Positions 56,790 through 64,000 of a stretch of DNA of 64,000 nt are shown here, in pieces. A program made the position numbers and the translations under genes. The notes beneath the pieces were generated by a model. It was given only the letters and a program-made list of their open reading frames with translations. It searched no databases and was not told the DNA's origin. The stretch's first letter is position 1. Each line of letters starts with the position of its first letter. Origin of the DNA: Leisingera thetidis (GTDB lineage Bacteria > Pseudomonadota > Alphaproteobacteria > Rhodobacterales > Rhodobacteraceae); contig NZ_CP109787.1 in the NCBI RefSeq assembly GCF_025857195.1, forward strand, positions 561,501 to 625,500, read 5' to 3'.

Positions 56790-58433
56790 ATGTCTGAACT
56801 TCGCGAAGAAGCTCTGAAGAGCAAAGCCTGGCCGTTTGAAGAAGCACGCCGCATTCTCAAACGCTACGCCAAGGGCGCGCCGGAGAAGGGATTTGTTCTG
56901 TTCGAGACCGGCTATGGCCCCTCCGGCCTGCCGCACATCGGCACCTTCGGCGAGGTGGCCCGCACCACCATGATCAAAACCGCGTTCGAGGTGATCTCGG
57001 ACATCCCGACCCGGCTGATCTGCTTCTCCGACGACCTCGACGGGATGCGCAAGATTCCCGGCAACGTGCCCAATGCCGGCGGCCTGCAGGAGCACCTGCA
57101 GAAACCGCTGACCTCGGTCCCCGACCCGTTCGGCGAATTCGAGAGCTTCGGCCACCACAACAACGCCATGCTGCGCCGCTTCCTCGACACCTTCGGGTTC
57201 GAGTACGAGTTCTATTCGGCGACCGAGTTCTATGGCTCCGGCCAGTTCGACGCGGTCCTCAAGCGCGCCGTCGAGAAATACGACGACATCATGGCCATCA
57301 TGCTGAAGTCCCTGCGCGAGGAGCGCCGCCAGACCTATTCGATCTTCCTGCCGATCCACCCGGACACCGGCCGGGTGCTCTATGTGCCGATGAAGAAGGT
57401 CTGCGCCGAGACCTACACCGTCACCTTTGACGACGAGGACGGCAAGGAATGGACCCTGCCGGTCACCGGCGGCAACGTGAAGCTGCAGTGGAAGCCGGAC
57501 TTCGGCGCCCGCTGGGCGGCGCTCGAGGTCGACTTCGAGATGTACGGCAAGGACCACTCCACCAACACGCCGATCTACGACGGCATCTGCCGGGTGCTGG
57601 GCCAGCGCGCGCCGGAGCATTTCACCTATGAGCTGTTCCTTGATGAGAACGGCCAGAAGATCTCGAAAACCTCCGGCAACGGCGTGTCGATCGACGAATG
57701 GCTGACCTATGCCTCGACCGAGAGCCTGGCCTATTTCATGTACCAGAAGCCCAAGACCGCCAAGCGGATGCATTTCGACGTGATCCCCAAGGCGGTGGAT
57801 GAATACCACCAGCAGCTGCGCGCCTATCACACCCAGGACCTGAAGGCGCAGCTGAACAACCCGGTCTGGCACATCCACGGCGGCGACGTGCCGCAGTCCG
57901 ACATGGTGGTGCCGTTCTCGATGCTCTTGAACCTCGCCTCCGCGTCCAGCGCCGAGGACAAGGCCACCCTGTGGGGCTTCATCAACAAATACGCACCCGA
58001 CGCGACCCCGGAAAGCAATCCCGCGATGGACCAGGCGGCGGGCTTTGCCGTGGCCTATTTCAACGATTTCGTGAAACCGGCCAAAGTGTTCCGCCTGCCC
58101 ACCGATCAGGAGCGTGCAGCGCTGCAGGATCTGGCCGATGCGCTGAAATCGCCGGAGGCGGCGCTGGCGGCCATCGCCAAGAAAAATGAGCTGGCCGGCA
58201 ATGACGACCCGCTGCCCGAAGCCGATTTCGCGGATGAGGAATTCCTGCAGTCGGTGGTTTTCGCCATCGGCAAGATCCACGGGTTCGAACCGCTGCGGGC
58301 CTGGTTCTCGGCGATCTACGAGGTGCTGCTGGGCGCCTCCCAAGGCCCGCGGTTCGGCGGTTTCATCGCGCTGTACGGTGTCGGCGAGACCATCGCGCTG
58401 ATCGAAAAGGCGCTGGCGGGCGAGCTGGCGTAA
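56790..58433 (+). CDS. lysK: Lysyl-tRNA synthetase, class I
   Basis: Class I LysRS charges tRNA-Lys with an archaeal-type enzyme unrelated to the usual class II LysS; many alphaproteobacteria use it. The 547-residue protein has the HIGH-type motif [13 protein letters not shown] near 43-55 and the KMSKS-type motif KISKTSGNG near 289-297. The HIGH-motif sequence HIGT fits this class. The ATG at 56790 has GGAG six bases upstream; earlier in-frame starts at 56766 and 56778 are less well spaced. A strong terminator follows. Confidence 0.96.
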   Translation: MSELREEALKSKAWPFEEARRILKRYAKGAPEKGFVLFETGYGPSGLPHIGTFGEVARTTMIKTAFEVISDIPTRLICFSDDLDGMRKIPGNVPNAGGLQEHLQKPLTSVPDPFGEFESFGHHNNAMLRRFLDTFGFEYEFYSATEFYGSGQFDAVLKRAVEKYDDIMAIMLKSLREERRQTYSIFLPIHPDTGRVLYVPMKKVCAETYTVTFDDEDGKEWTLPVTGGNVKLQWKPDFGARWAALEVDFEMYGKDHSTNTPIYDGICRVLGQRAPEHFTYELFLDENGQKISKTSGNGVSIDEWLTYASTESLAYFMYQKPKTAKRMHFDVIPKAVDEYHQQLRAYHTQDLKAQLNNPVWHIHGGDVPQSDMVVPFSMLLNLASASSAEDKATLWGFINKYAPDATPESNPAMDQAAGFAVAYFNDFVKPAKVFRLPTDQERAALQDLADALKSPEAALAAIAKKNELAGNDDPLPEADFADEEFLQSVVFAIGKIHGFEPLRAWFSAIYEVLLGASQGPRFGGFIALYGVGETIALIEKALAGELA

Positions 58434-58457
58434 GCGGCCTCCGCAGGCAAGTTAATG

Positions 58458-58485
58458 AAAAGGCGCGGTTTTCCGCGCCTTTTTT
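58458..58485 (+). terminator. lysK terminator
   Basis: Stem AAAGGCGCGG with CCGCGCCTTT and a TTTT loop, followed by a run of T, about 25 bases after the lysK stop. A typical intrinsic terminator. Confidence 0.92.
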
Positions 58486-58637
58486 CGTCCCCCGGCGGGC
58501 CCGGAAACACCGCGCGCCTGCGTGCCGCCGCTCAGCGCACGCTGCCCTTGGGCCAGCCGGTCCTGAGCCGCTCAAAAAATAATTTTGACGCGACGCAGCT
58601 TCACCCTAGCTGGAGTCGGGTGAGCCGGGAGGCGCAG

Positions 58638-58934
58638 ATGCGCAGTGTTCTGTTTGCGGGGGTGAGTGTTTTTCTTCTGGCCTTCCCGGCCGCCGCTCAA
58701 AAGGAACCGGTCACCGGGGTGATCGGTTCCCGGACCGCGGCCTTCCTGAAGGGGGATGCCGGAACCGCAGTCGGCCATGCCGCCCCGGACACCCGGCAGA
58801 TTTCCGATACCTTCCAGCAGACCGGCGCGATGGCGCGCAAGATTGCGCGATGGTCCGGCGTCCCGCCTTTGGCGGCGGGGAATGATCACGGACGCCGAAG
58901 CCCGCGTGCATCTCTTGGGTTGCCAAATGGTTAA
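58638..58934 (+). CDS. Small exported hypothetical protein
   Basis: A 98-residue protein with a good signal peptide (MRSVLFAGVSVFLLAFPAAA, cleavage before QKEP) and a strong GGGAGG ribosome-binding site before the ATG at 58638. TTGACG (58585-58590) about 45 bases before the start may be a -35 box. The mature part is hydrophilic with no recognisable domain. The last third (NDHGRRSPRASLGLPNG) is basic and less gene-like, so the end may not be conserved. It lies between lysK and the tail fibre gene and could belong to either context. Confidence 0.6.
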   Translation: MRSVLFAGVSVFLLAFPAAAQKEPVTGVIGSRTAAFLKGDAGTAVGHAAPDTRQISDTFQQTGAMARKIARWSGVPPLAAGNDHGRRSPRASLGLPNG

Positions 58935-59094
58935 CCCGGGAATCGTCTTGAAAATCAATGTTGTACAGCTTCTCATGGGGCAGGGTGACGGCCCCTGAGC
59001 CCGGACCTGCGTACGCTGCTCTCGGGCGATGTTAACGCGGAAATTGTACATCCTTTTCCCGAACGCGACATGCGCAGCAGGAAAAGGAACTCCC

Positions 59095-61380
59095 ATGAAC
59101 AAGGCAATCACCGAAGGTTTGCAGCTGATGCCGCCGGCATTTACGGATGGTCTGGACGTCTGGTCCAGCGGCGACGGCACCCCCGGCTCCGATACCTATG
59201 ACGGCGCCGCCAATGCCGTCTTTGTGGCCGCGGATGCGGATTTCGGCGGTTGTCTGGAGCTGCAGAAGACCGCCAACACCCAGAAACTCCGCTTCATGGG
59301 GCAGACGCCGCTGGAACCGGGCTGCTACCTGCAGATCAAGGCAAGGGTGAAGGCAGTCAGCGGCGCGCTGCCCTCGGTGCGCATCGCCGGCTGGGCGGCT
59401 CAAAGCAACGGCAGCCATATCGGCGGTGTCACCGAAGCCGCGCCGCAGACCGCGCTGGCCGCCTACGGCGACGTGGTGGAGGTCACCGGCATCGTCGGCA
59501 GCGGCAGCCGCGGCGGGGTGGACATGCCCTGGGGGCGCAGCGCCGGATACGGCCATTTCGGGCTGGATCTGACCGGCGCCAACGGCGGTGTGGTGCGGAT
59601 CGACGATATCGAGATCACCGACATCACCAGCGCCTTCCTGCGCGATATGCTGAGCCTGGTGGACGTGACCGACTATGGCGCGGTGGGCAACGGCAGCACC
59701 GACTGCACCGCGGCGTTCGAGGCGGCGGATGCGGCCGCGGACGGGCGGCGCATCCTGGTGCCCGCGGGCGAGTTCTATCTGGACAGCACCGTGTCGCTGG
59801 GCAGCGAGGCGGTGTTCGAAGGCACGGTTTCGATGCCGGACAACAAGATGCTGCTGCTGACGAAAAACTTCGATTTCCCCTCTTATGCCGCGGCGTTCGG
59901 CAACGAAGAGCTGGGCTTCAAGAAGGCGTTTCAGGCGCTGATCAACAATGCGGACCATGAATCGCTGGACCTGATGGGCCGCAAGATCACCGTGACCGGG
60001 CCGATCGACATGCAGGCGGCGGTGCCCAACAAAAACTCCTATGCCACCCGCCGGATCATCCGCAACGGCCAGCTGGAGGCCGCCAGCAGCGCCGCCTGGG
60101 ACACGGACTCGGTGACCTCGAAGGCGACCTACAGCGCCTCGGATGCCAAGAAGCTGACCGATGTTGCGAAAATCGCCAGCATCAAGGTCGGCTCGCTGGT
60201 CGAAGGCGCCGGGGTCGGCCGCGAGATCTACGTGAAATCCAAGAATACCGGAGCCGGAGAGCTGACCCTCAGCGGCGCGCTGTATGACGCCGAAGGCACC
60301 CAGAACTTCACCTTCAGGGACTTCAAGTATCTGGTCGATTTCAGCGGCTTCAGCTCACTCAGCAAATTCGGCCTGGAAGGCATCGAATTCCAGTGCAACG
60401 GCCGCTGCAGCGCCCTGCGCCTGGCGCCTTCCGGTTCTGTTTTTGCAATCGACAGCTGCTTCATCTCGCGTCCCAAGGACCGCGGCATCACGTCGATCGG
60501 ATCCGGCTGCCAGGGCATTCTGGTCGACAATTGCCAGTTCCTGTCGGACGAGGATCCGCTGGATGTGGAGGACCGGGTCAGCATCGGCCTCAACGTGAAC
60601 AACAATGATGCCAAGCTGCGCAGCAACCGGGCCACAAGGTTCCGCCATTTCGCCATCCTCGCCGGCGGCAACAACACGGTGACCGGCAACCATTTCTTCC
60701 AGGGCGACAGCGTGCCCAACGGGGTGCGCACCGCCGGCCTGGTGCTGGCGTCCAACAATTGCACCTCGACCGTGTCGGACAATTACATCGACAATTGCTT
60801 CATCGAATGGACCAACGAGCGGGACGCGACGCCGGATTTCACCAGCGGGTTCTCCTTCAGCGCGCTGTCGGTGACCGCCAATGTGTTCCTGTCCGGCGAT
60901 GTCGCGCCCTGGTTCAGCTACATCGTGATCAAACCCTATGGCAGCGGTCATTTCCTGAACGGGCTTTCCGTTTCCGGCAACAAGTTCCGCTCGCTCAATG
61001 GCAGCATCGACCGGGCGGAACGGGTAGATACAAGCTTCTCGGACCTCGACTTCGGCCGGTCCAAGCATGTGGTCTTTGCAGGCAACATGTTCCACAACGT
61101 CAGCATTCAATCCGCCAACCCCTTGCGGGTGCGGCACGATCAGTCCTCGGCATCCTCCAGCTGGTCCGTCAAGGCAGACGGGGCGCTGCCGTTCCAGGGC
61201 TATGCCCGCTACGTCGACAGCGTGGTGCCGCACGGGCCGATCCGGACCAGCGGCAACAGCAACCGCTACAGCATGCCCTATGCCGAAGTGCAGCAGGGCG
61301 CCGGCAAGGACCAGATCCGCCTGCGCTGGCAGGAAGCGGTCAAGGGCGAGGTCCAGGTGCTGCTGCGGATGGACAGCTGA
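59095..61380 (+). CDS. Right-handed beta-helix protein, probable GTA tail fibre
   Basis: A 761-residue protein without signal peptide. Residues 1-190 form a beta-rich N-terminal domain (DGLDVWSSGDGTPGSDTYDG, then MPWGRSAGYGHFGLDLTG). Next comes the pectate-lyase-superfamily start VTDYGAVGNGSTDCTAAFEAA near 198, a beta helix with N-rich turns (NVNNND, GNNTVTGNHFF, NNCTSTVSDNYIDN) and a C-terminal domain. From memory, the N-terminal domain resembles a Rhodobacterales protein that serves as tail fibre of the gene transfer agent (rcc00171 of Rhodobacter capsulatus), which is also encoded away from the main GTA cluster. AAAAGGA precedes the ATG at 59095. Enzyme activity is not evident. Confidence 0.7.
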   Translation: MNKAITEGLQLMPPAFTDGLDVWSSGDGTPGSDTYDGAANAVFVAADADFGGCLELQKTANTQKLRFMGQTPLEPGCYLQIKARVKAVSGALPSVRIAGWAAQSNGSHIGGVTEAAPQTALAAYGDVVEVTGIVGSGSRGGVDMPWGRSAGYGHFGLDLTGANGGVVRIDDIEITDITSAFLRDMLSLVDVTDYGAVGNGSTDCTAAFEAADAAADGRRILVPAGEFYLDSTVSLGSEAVFEGTVSMPDNKMLLLTKNFDFPSYAAAFGNEELGFKKAFQALINNADHESLDLMGRKITVTGPIDMQAAVPNKNSYATRRIIRNGQLEAASSAAWDTDSVTSKATYSASDAKKLTDVAKIASIKVGSLVEGAGVGREIYVKSKNTGAGELTLSGALYDAEGTQNFTFRDFKYLVDFSGFSSLSKFGLEGIEFQCNGRCSALRLAPSGSVFAIDSCFISRPKDRGITSIGSGCQGILVDNCQFLSDEDPLDVEDRVSIGLNVNNNDAKLRSNRATRFRHFAILAGGNNTVTGNHFFQGDSVPNGVRTAGLVLASNNCTSTVSDNYIDNCFIEWTNERDATPDFTSGFSFSALSVTANVFLSGDVAPWFSYIVIKPYGSGHFLNGLSVSGNKFRSLNGSIDRAERVDTSFSDLDFGRSKHVVFAGNMFHNVSIQSANPLRVRHDQSSASSSWSVKADGALPFQGYARYVDSVVPHGPIRTSGNSNRYSMPYAEVQQGAGKDQIRLRWQEAVKGEVQVLLRMDS

Positions 61381-61383
61381 GGC

Positions 61384-61869
61384 TCAGCCGGGCGGCAGCA
61401 GATCGGCGGCGGCAAGATCGAACGCCTTGCCGAACCCGCCATTCAGATGCGCCGCCGTCACCCGGAACTGCACAAAGGAAAAGTCGGAGAATTGCAGATA
61501 AAGCTTGGCCCCGGGCCGGCGGGACAGGTAGTGCGCGGCCAGGGCCGCATGTTCCGGGGCCGCGCGGGGGATGAATTCCGCCCGCGCCATCAGGCTGAGG
61601 CGCGGATGGGCCAGCGGGTCGCCCCTGGCCCCCGGCTCCCCCACCAGCAGCGAGCACGCCGGACGCTGCCGCAGCGCCCGGGTGTGCTGCGCCAGTTCCG
61701 ATATCAGGCTGACCGGGCGCCCTTGCGGGTCCAATCCGAATGCCACCCGCGTGACCAGCGGGCCGCCGTCTTCCAGCAGCACTCCAAGCGCGGCAAAGCG
61801 GGCCTGCCCCATCAGGTCCCGCGCCAGGGCGCGGGCGTCGTCATCGGCGGGGCGGATCGGGCTGGCCAT
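61384..61869 (-). CDS. HugZ-like pyridoxamine phosphate oxidase family protein
   Basis: A 161-residue split-barrel flavin/haem-binding-like protein. Typical segments are ARFAALGVLLEDGGPLVTRVAFGLD near 23-48, PVSLISELAQHTRAL near 52, CSLLVGEPGARGDPLAHPRLSLMARAEFI near 71-99 and FSFVQFRVTAAHLNGGFGKAF near 130. The HugZ family degrades haem or binds it, and its small members have unknown roles. It converges with the tail fibre gene, four bases apart. Confidence 0.85.
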   Translation of the reverse strand: MASPIRPADDDARALARDLMGQARFAALGVLLEDGGPLVTRVAFGLDPQGRPVSLISELAQHTRALRQRPACSLLVGEPGARGDPLAHPRLSLMARAEFIPRAAPEHAALAAHYLSRRPGAKLYLQFSDFSFVQFRVTAAHLNGGFGKAFDLAAADLLPPG

Positions 61870-61896
61870 CGGCGTCTCCGGGGGCTTGGGCAGGGT

Positions 61897-62556
61897 TCAG
61901 AATTTCTGCCACAGACTCAGCTTCAGGCCAAGGCTGTCCCGGCCCGCCTTGCGGTACTCCAGCCCCAGAAGCAGCTCCCGCCCGTCCTTCATCGGGTAGC
62001 GCATCACCGGGGTCAGCGCATAGGACAGCCGGCCGCTCTCCGGCCTGGCGGTCTCGATCTGCAGCATCGGCGCTGCCTTGCCGGGCCGGTGCAGGCCCAG
62101 GGTGGCGTCGAGTTTCCAGATCGCGTCGAGGCCGCCGTTGCGCAGCTCATAGGCCGCACCGATGGCCAGCCAGCCGCTGCCGTGGCGGGTTTCCAGGCTG
62201 CGCCCGTAGGACAGGGTGGTCTTCTGCATCATCTGCCAATACCCCCGGTAGTGATTGCCGCCAATTCCGGTTTCGACCGCCAGCCGGCTGCGGGATCCCT
62301 GGCGCAGCGGCAGCCGGGCAAAGATCAGCGCATGGCCGGAAACATCCGCATTCCGGTTCAGGTCCACGCCCAGGGTAAGCTTGGGCGCGGCCCCGTAGGC
62401 AGCGTAATAGCCCAGCTCATGCGCGGCCCCGCCGCGGGATGTCCGGTAGGTGGCGCTGGCCGCGGCAAAGCCCTTGCCCGGATCCTCCAGCCAAGCGCCG
62501 CCGGCCGCCGGCTGAGCCAGCGCCAGGGCAAGGCAGGCGGCATGGGCAGGGTTCAT
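61897..62556 (-). CDS. Exported beta-barrel-like hypothetical protein
   Basis: A 219-residue protein with a signal peptide (MNPAHAACLALALAQPAAGGA). The mature part alternates hydrophobic and polar residues as in outer-membrane strands (ELGYYAAYGAAPKLTLGVDL, LAIGAAYELRNGG, ELLLGLEYRKAG) and ends in LSLWQKF, a terminal aromatic like outer-membrane barrels. Thus it is probably a small outer-membrane protein; the family is not recognised. A CtrA-type box lies 44 bases upstream of its start. Confidence 0.7.
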   Translation of the reverse strand: MNPAHAACLALALAQPAAGGAWLEDPGKGFAAASATYRTSRGGAAHELGYYAAYGAAPKLTLGVDLNRNADVSGHALIFARLPLRQGSRSRLAVETGIGGNHYRGYWQMMQKTTLSYGRSLETRHGSGWLAIGAAYELRNGGLDAIWKLDATLGLHRPGKAAPMLQIETARPESGRLSYALTPVMRYPMKDGRELLLGLEYRKAGRDSLGLKLSLWQKF

Positions 62557-62599
62557 CCGAAAGCCTCCGGGCAGGTGTGGCTAGGGTTCCGCTTTATGG

Positions 62600-62614
62600 T
62601 TAAGGTTGTGTTAA
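62600..62614. promoter_or_regulatory. CtrA-type binding site
   Basis: TTAAGGTTGTGTTAA fits the CtrA consensus TTAA-N7-TTAA exactly. It lies between the divergent beta-barrel-like gene (start 62556) and the monooxygenase gene (start 62711). CtrA controls cell cycle, motility and GTA genes in Rhodobacteraceae. One site alone is suggestive only, since the motif has eight fixed bases. Confidence 0.5.
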
Positions 62615-62710
62615 GCTGGCCTTGCGCACCTTATGGGGATGCGATTGAAAAAAGGTGGTGCGCTTTGTGCGCGAACGGGCGTAGGCTGGGGGGAGTCACC
62701 GGAGGAGCCA

Positions 62711-63034
62711 ATGCCGACAATCGCAAAAACCGCTGATATCCAGACCGTTATCACCACATTCGAGATGACGCCCGGAACCTGCCAGGACCTGCTGGAGGCG
62801 CTGCAGGATGCCTATTCCGAGTTCATTTCCAAGCAGCCCGGCTTCCTTTCCGCCGGCCTGCATGTGAATGACGCCCAGACCCGCATCGCCAATTACTCGC
62901 AATGGCGCCGCCGCGAGGATTTCATGGCGATGCTGCGCAGCCCGGAGATGCGCGAGCGCAACCGCAAGATCAACGAGCTGTGCCGCAGCTTCGAGCCGGT
63001 AATGTATGACGTGGCGGAGGTGTTTGGCTCATAA
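62711..63034 (+). CDS. Antibiotic biosynthesis monooxygenase (ABM) domain protein
   Basis: A 107-residue ferredoxin-like (dimeric alpha-beta barrel) protein. Typical segments are VITTFEMTPGTCQDLLEALQDA near 13-34, KQPGFLSAGLHVNDAQTRIANYSQWRRREDF near 41-72 and a helical C-terminus. ABM proteins act as cofactor-free oxygenases, haem-degrading enzymes or binders; the role here is unknown. GGAGG precedes the ATG at 62711. Confidence 0.88.
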   Translation: MPTIAKTADIQTVITTFEMTPGTCQDLLEALQDAYSEFISKQPGFLSAGLHVNDAQTRIANYSQWRRREDFMAMLRSPEMRERNRKINELCRSFEPVMYDVAEVFGS

Positions 63035-63057
63035 CCGTCCGCTCCGGCACTGAAAAC

Positions 63058-63093
63058 GCCGGCCTGCCTTGACCCGGGTCAAGGCAGGCCGGC
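63058..63093. repeat. Perfect 36-base palindrome upstream of uspA
   Basis: Two 18-base arms without loop or mismatch, centred at 63075/63076. The centre contains an FNR-type site (63069-63082). No T run follows, so termination of the gene before it is less likely, but a hairpin in the RNA could form. Confidence 0.8.
63069..63082 (+). promoter_or_regulatory. FNR/FnrL-type binding site of uspA
   Basis: TTGACCCGGGTCAA fits the FNR half-site pattern TTGAN-N4-NTCAA, symmetric. Its centre is 41.5 bases before about 63117, and TACCAT (63105-63110) is well placed as -10 box: the class II layout for activation by FnrL at low oxygen. The gene 60 bases downstream is uspA, a known kind of FnrL target in Rhodobacteraceae. 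Confidence 0.65.
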
Positions 63094-63141
63094 GGCGGCA
63101 AGGATACCATCGACTGGAACATCAGACCAAGGAGGCCTGCC

Positions 63142-63549
63142 ATGTATCACACAATTCTGGTGCCAATCTCATTTGATCCGGAACGGGATGTGACCGGACC
63201 GCTGAAAGTGGCGCGTCTTCTGTCCGCACCGGGGGCCAAGGTGACGCTGCTGCATGTGATTGAACAGGTCCCGTCCTATGCGATCTCCTATATCCCGGCG
63301 GATTTCATGGACGGCACCCGCAGGGCGCTGCAGGCGGAACTGGACGGGCTGGCGCAGACCCTGCCCAACGCCGAGGGCGTGCTGATAGAGGGCCACTCCG
63401 GCCGCACCATCCTGGACTGGGCAGAGCAGAACGCGCCGGATCTGATCATCCTCGCCTCGCACCGCCCGTCGATGCAGGATCTGCTGTGGGGGTCGACCTC
63501 CGGCCACGTGGTGCGCCACGCCGCCTGCGCGGTGCATGTGGTGCGCTAG
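63142..63549 (+). CDS. uspA: Universal stress protein UspA family
   Basis: A 135-residue cytoplasmic alpha/beta protein. The N-terminus MYHTILVPISFD, the ATP-type motif GHSGRTILDWAEQNAPDLIILASHR near 84-108 and the terminal GSTSGHVVRHAACAVHVVR match ATP-binding UspA (G-2x-G-9x-G[ST]). It aids survival during growth arrest or low oxygen. AAGGAGG precedes the ATG. An FNR-type site upstream suggests oxygen control. Confidence 0.95.
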   Translation: MYHTILVPISFDPERDVTGPLKVARLLSAPGAKVTLLHVIEQVPSYAISYIPADFMDGTRRALQAELDGLAQTLPNAEGVLIEGHSGRTILDWAEQNAPDLIILASHRPSMQDLLWGSTSGHVVRHAACAVHVVR

Positions 63550-63561
63550 CGGCGCGGCGGC

Positions 63562-64000
63562 TCAGGCCGGGACCACCTGTTTCAGTAGCTGCCAGGCCAG
63601 CCGGATCATCGCGCCCGGCAGGGCGGCGGAGCGCAGCAGCACCTTGTTGGAGTTCACCGCTTCGGCGATCCGGGCATAATGCACCTGCTTGTCGGCGGGG
63701 GAGCGCAGCAGGATGGTTTCCGCCTGCCGCATGGCGCGTTCGGCCTGCTGCTTGATCTGCGGCACCGCTGCCGGCTTCACCGCGCGGTAATAGTTCAGCC
63801 CCTTGCGCACCGGTTGCTGCGCGGGATCCAGATTCTGCTTCACGGACCGGGTCAGGGTGTCCTCGACCAGCCGCAGCGCCTTGTAGGCTTCGGTGTAGGA
63901 CTGGTTGCTGTTCAGCTTCTGCGCCGCCAGTTTGTAGGTCTGCCGGAAACAGTCGAACTTGTAGACTCTGGGCAAGGTGCCGCAGCGGTCGAAGCCGCGG
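63562..64000 (-). CDS. Hypothetical helical protein, 5' end outside window
   Basis: The frame is open from the right window edge and ends at 63562; the TTG at 63975 is unlikely to be the true start, because conserved-looking sequence (RGFDRCGTLPRVYKFDCFRQTY) continues upstream. The 146 visible residues are helical and basic (YKLAAQKLNSNQSY, AEAVNSNKVLLRSA), with one hydrophobic segment near the end. I do not recognise the family. It is convergent with uspA, 12 bases apart. Confidence 0.6.
   Translation of the reverse strand, partial: RGFDRCGTLPRVYKFDCFRQTYKLAAQKLNSNQSYTEAYKALRLVEDTLTRSVKQNLDPAQQPVRKGLNYYRAVKPAAVPQIKQQAERAMRQAETILLRSPADKQVHYARIAEAVNSNKVLLRSAALPGAMIRLAWQLLKQVVPA

Overview
The window is chromosomal DNA of a high-GC alphaproteobacterium, almost certainly a marine Rhodobacteraceae (Roseobacter group, Leisingera/Phaeobacter/Ruegeria-like). 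The evidence is gene content and protein style: an RpoH2-type sigma factor with an RpoH box, a class I lysyl-tRNA synthetase, an NsrR-like Rrf2 regulator with an FNR-type box upstream, a gene-transfer-agent-like tail fibre gene, and the rodA-mrdA-mreD-mreC-mreB order. About 57 protein genes are called. No rRNA, tRNA, complete insertion sequence or CRISPR array was seen. Most of the window is core genome.

Left part (1-16 kb): the 5' end of glnD (runs off the window) behind an LpoA/LppC-like lipoprotein; divergent rsmI-yraN-gshB-esterase; then comM, a GST, a histidine phosphatase and cobU on the minus strand. After these come rpoH2, a ChaN-like lipoprotein, coaBC, dut, a membrane-tethered MoeB/ThiF-like E1 enzyme, a small orphan gene, a scarred 500-base gap with a possible IS3 remnant, and a Dcp-type M3 peptidase.

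Middle (16-39 kb): ghrA, then the tightly coupled elongasome operon mreB-mreC-mreD-mrdA-rodA (minus strand), which builds the rod-shaped wall. Next are a lysozyme-like secreted protein, rlmJ, a class III cyclase/TPR protein and leuA. A leucine-rich, apparently leaderless leader peptide and mutually exclusive hairpins upstream of leuA suggest attenuation. Further on: a MocR regulator divergent from a flavin-reductase-like gene, an 18-repeat MORN protein, nadE, a DAO-family oxidoreductase, a DUF1801 gene, gltX, and a DUF2254 gene with a gamma-glutamylcyclotransferase.

Right part (39-64 kb): nsrR-like gene, a YbbP/YbbA ABC exporter divergent from tesA, cspA, an L,D-transpeptidase, a zinc thioredoxin, two paralogous tiny membrane proteins, a stand-alone DUF4157 metallopeptidase-like protein, ettA, an M15-like Lys-rich protein, nadD, an EamA transporter, dacB, a GNAT gene, a LysR/VOC pair with a perfect palindrome between them, a TerB-like gene, lysK, a small exported protein, the beta-helix tail fibre, a HugZ-like protein, a beta-barrel-like protein, an ABM monooxygenase, uspA (behind an FNR-type box) and a partial exported protein.

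No single large new system is visible. The least explained items are the membrane-anchored E1 with its small neighbour, the solitary GTA-like fibre gene close to a CtrA-type box, the DUF4157/M15-like pair around ettA, and the leuA attenuator. All family calls come from reading the protein sequences; no database search was run.
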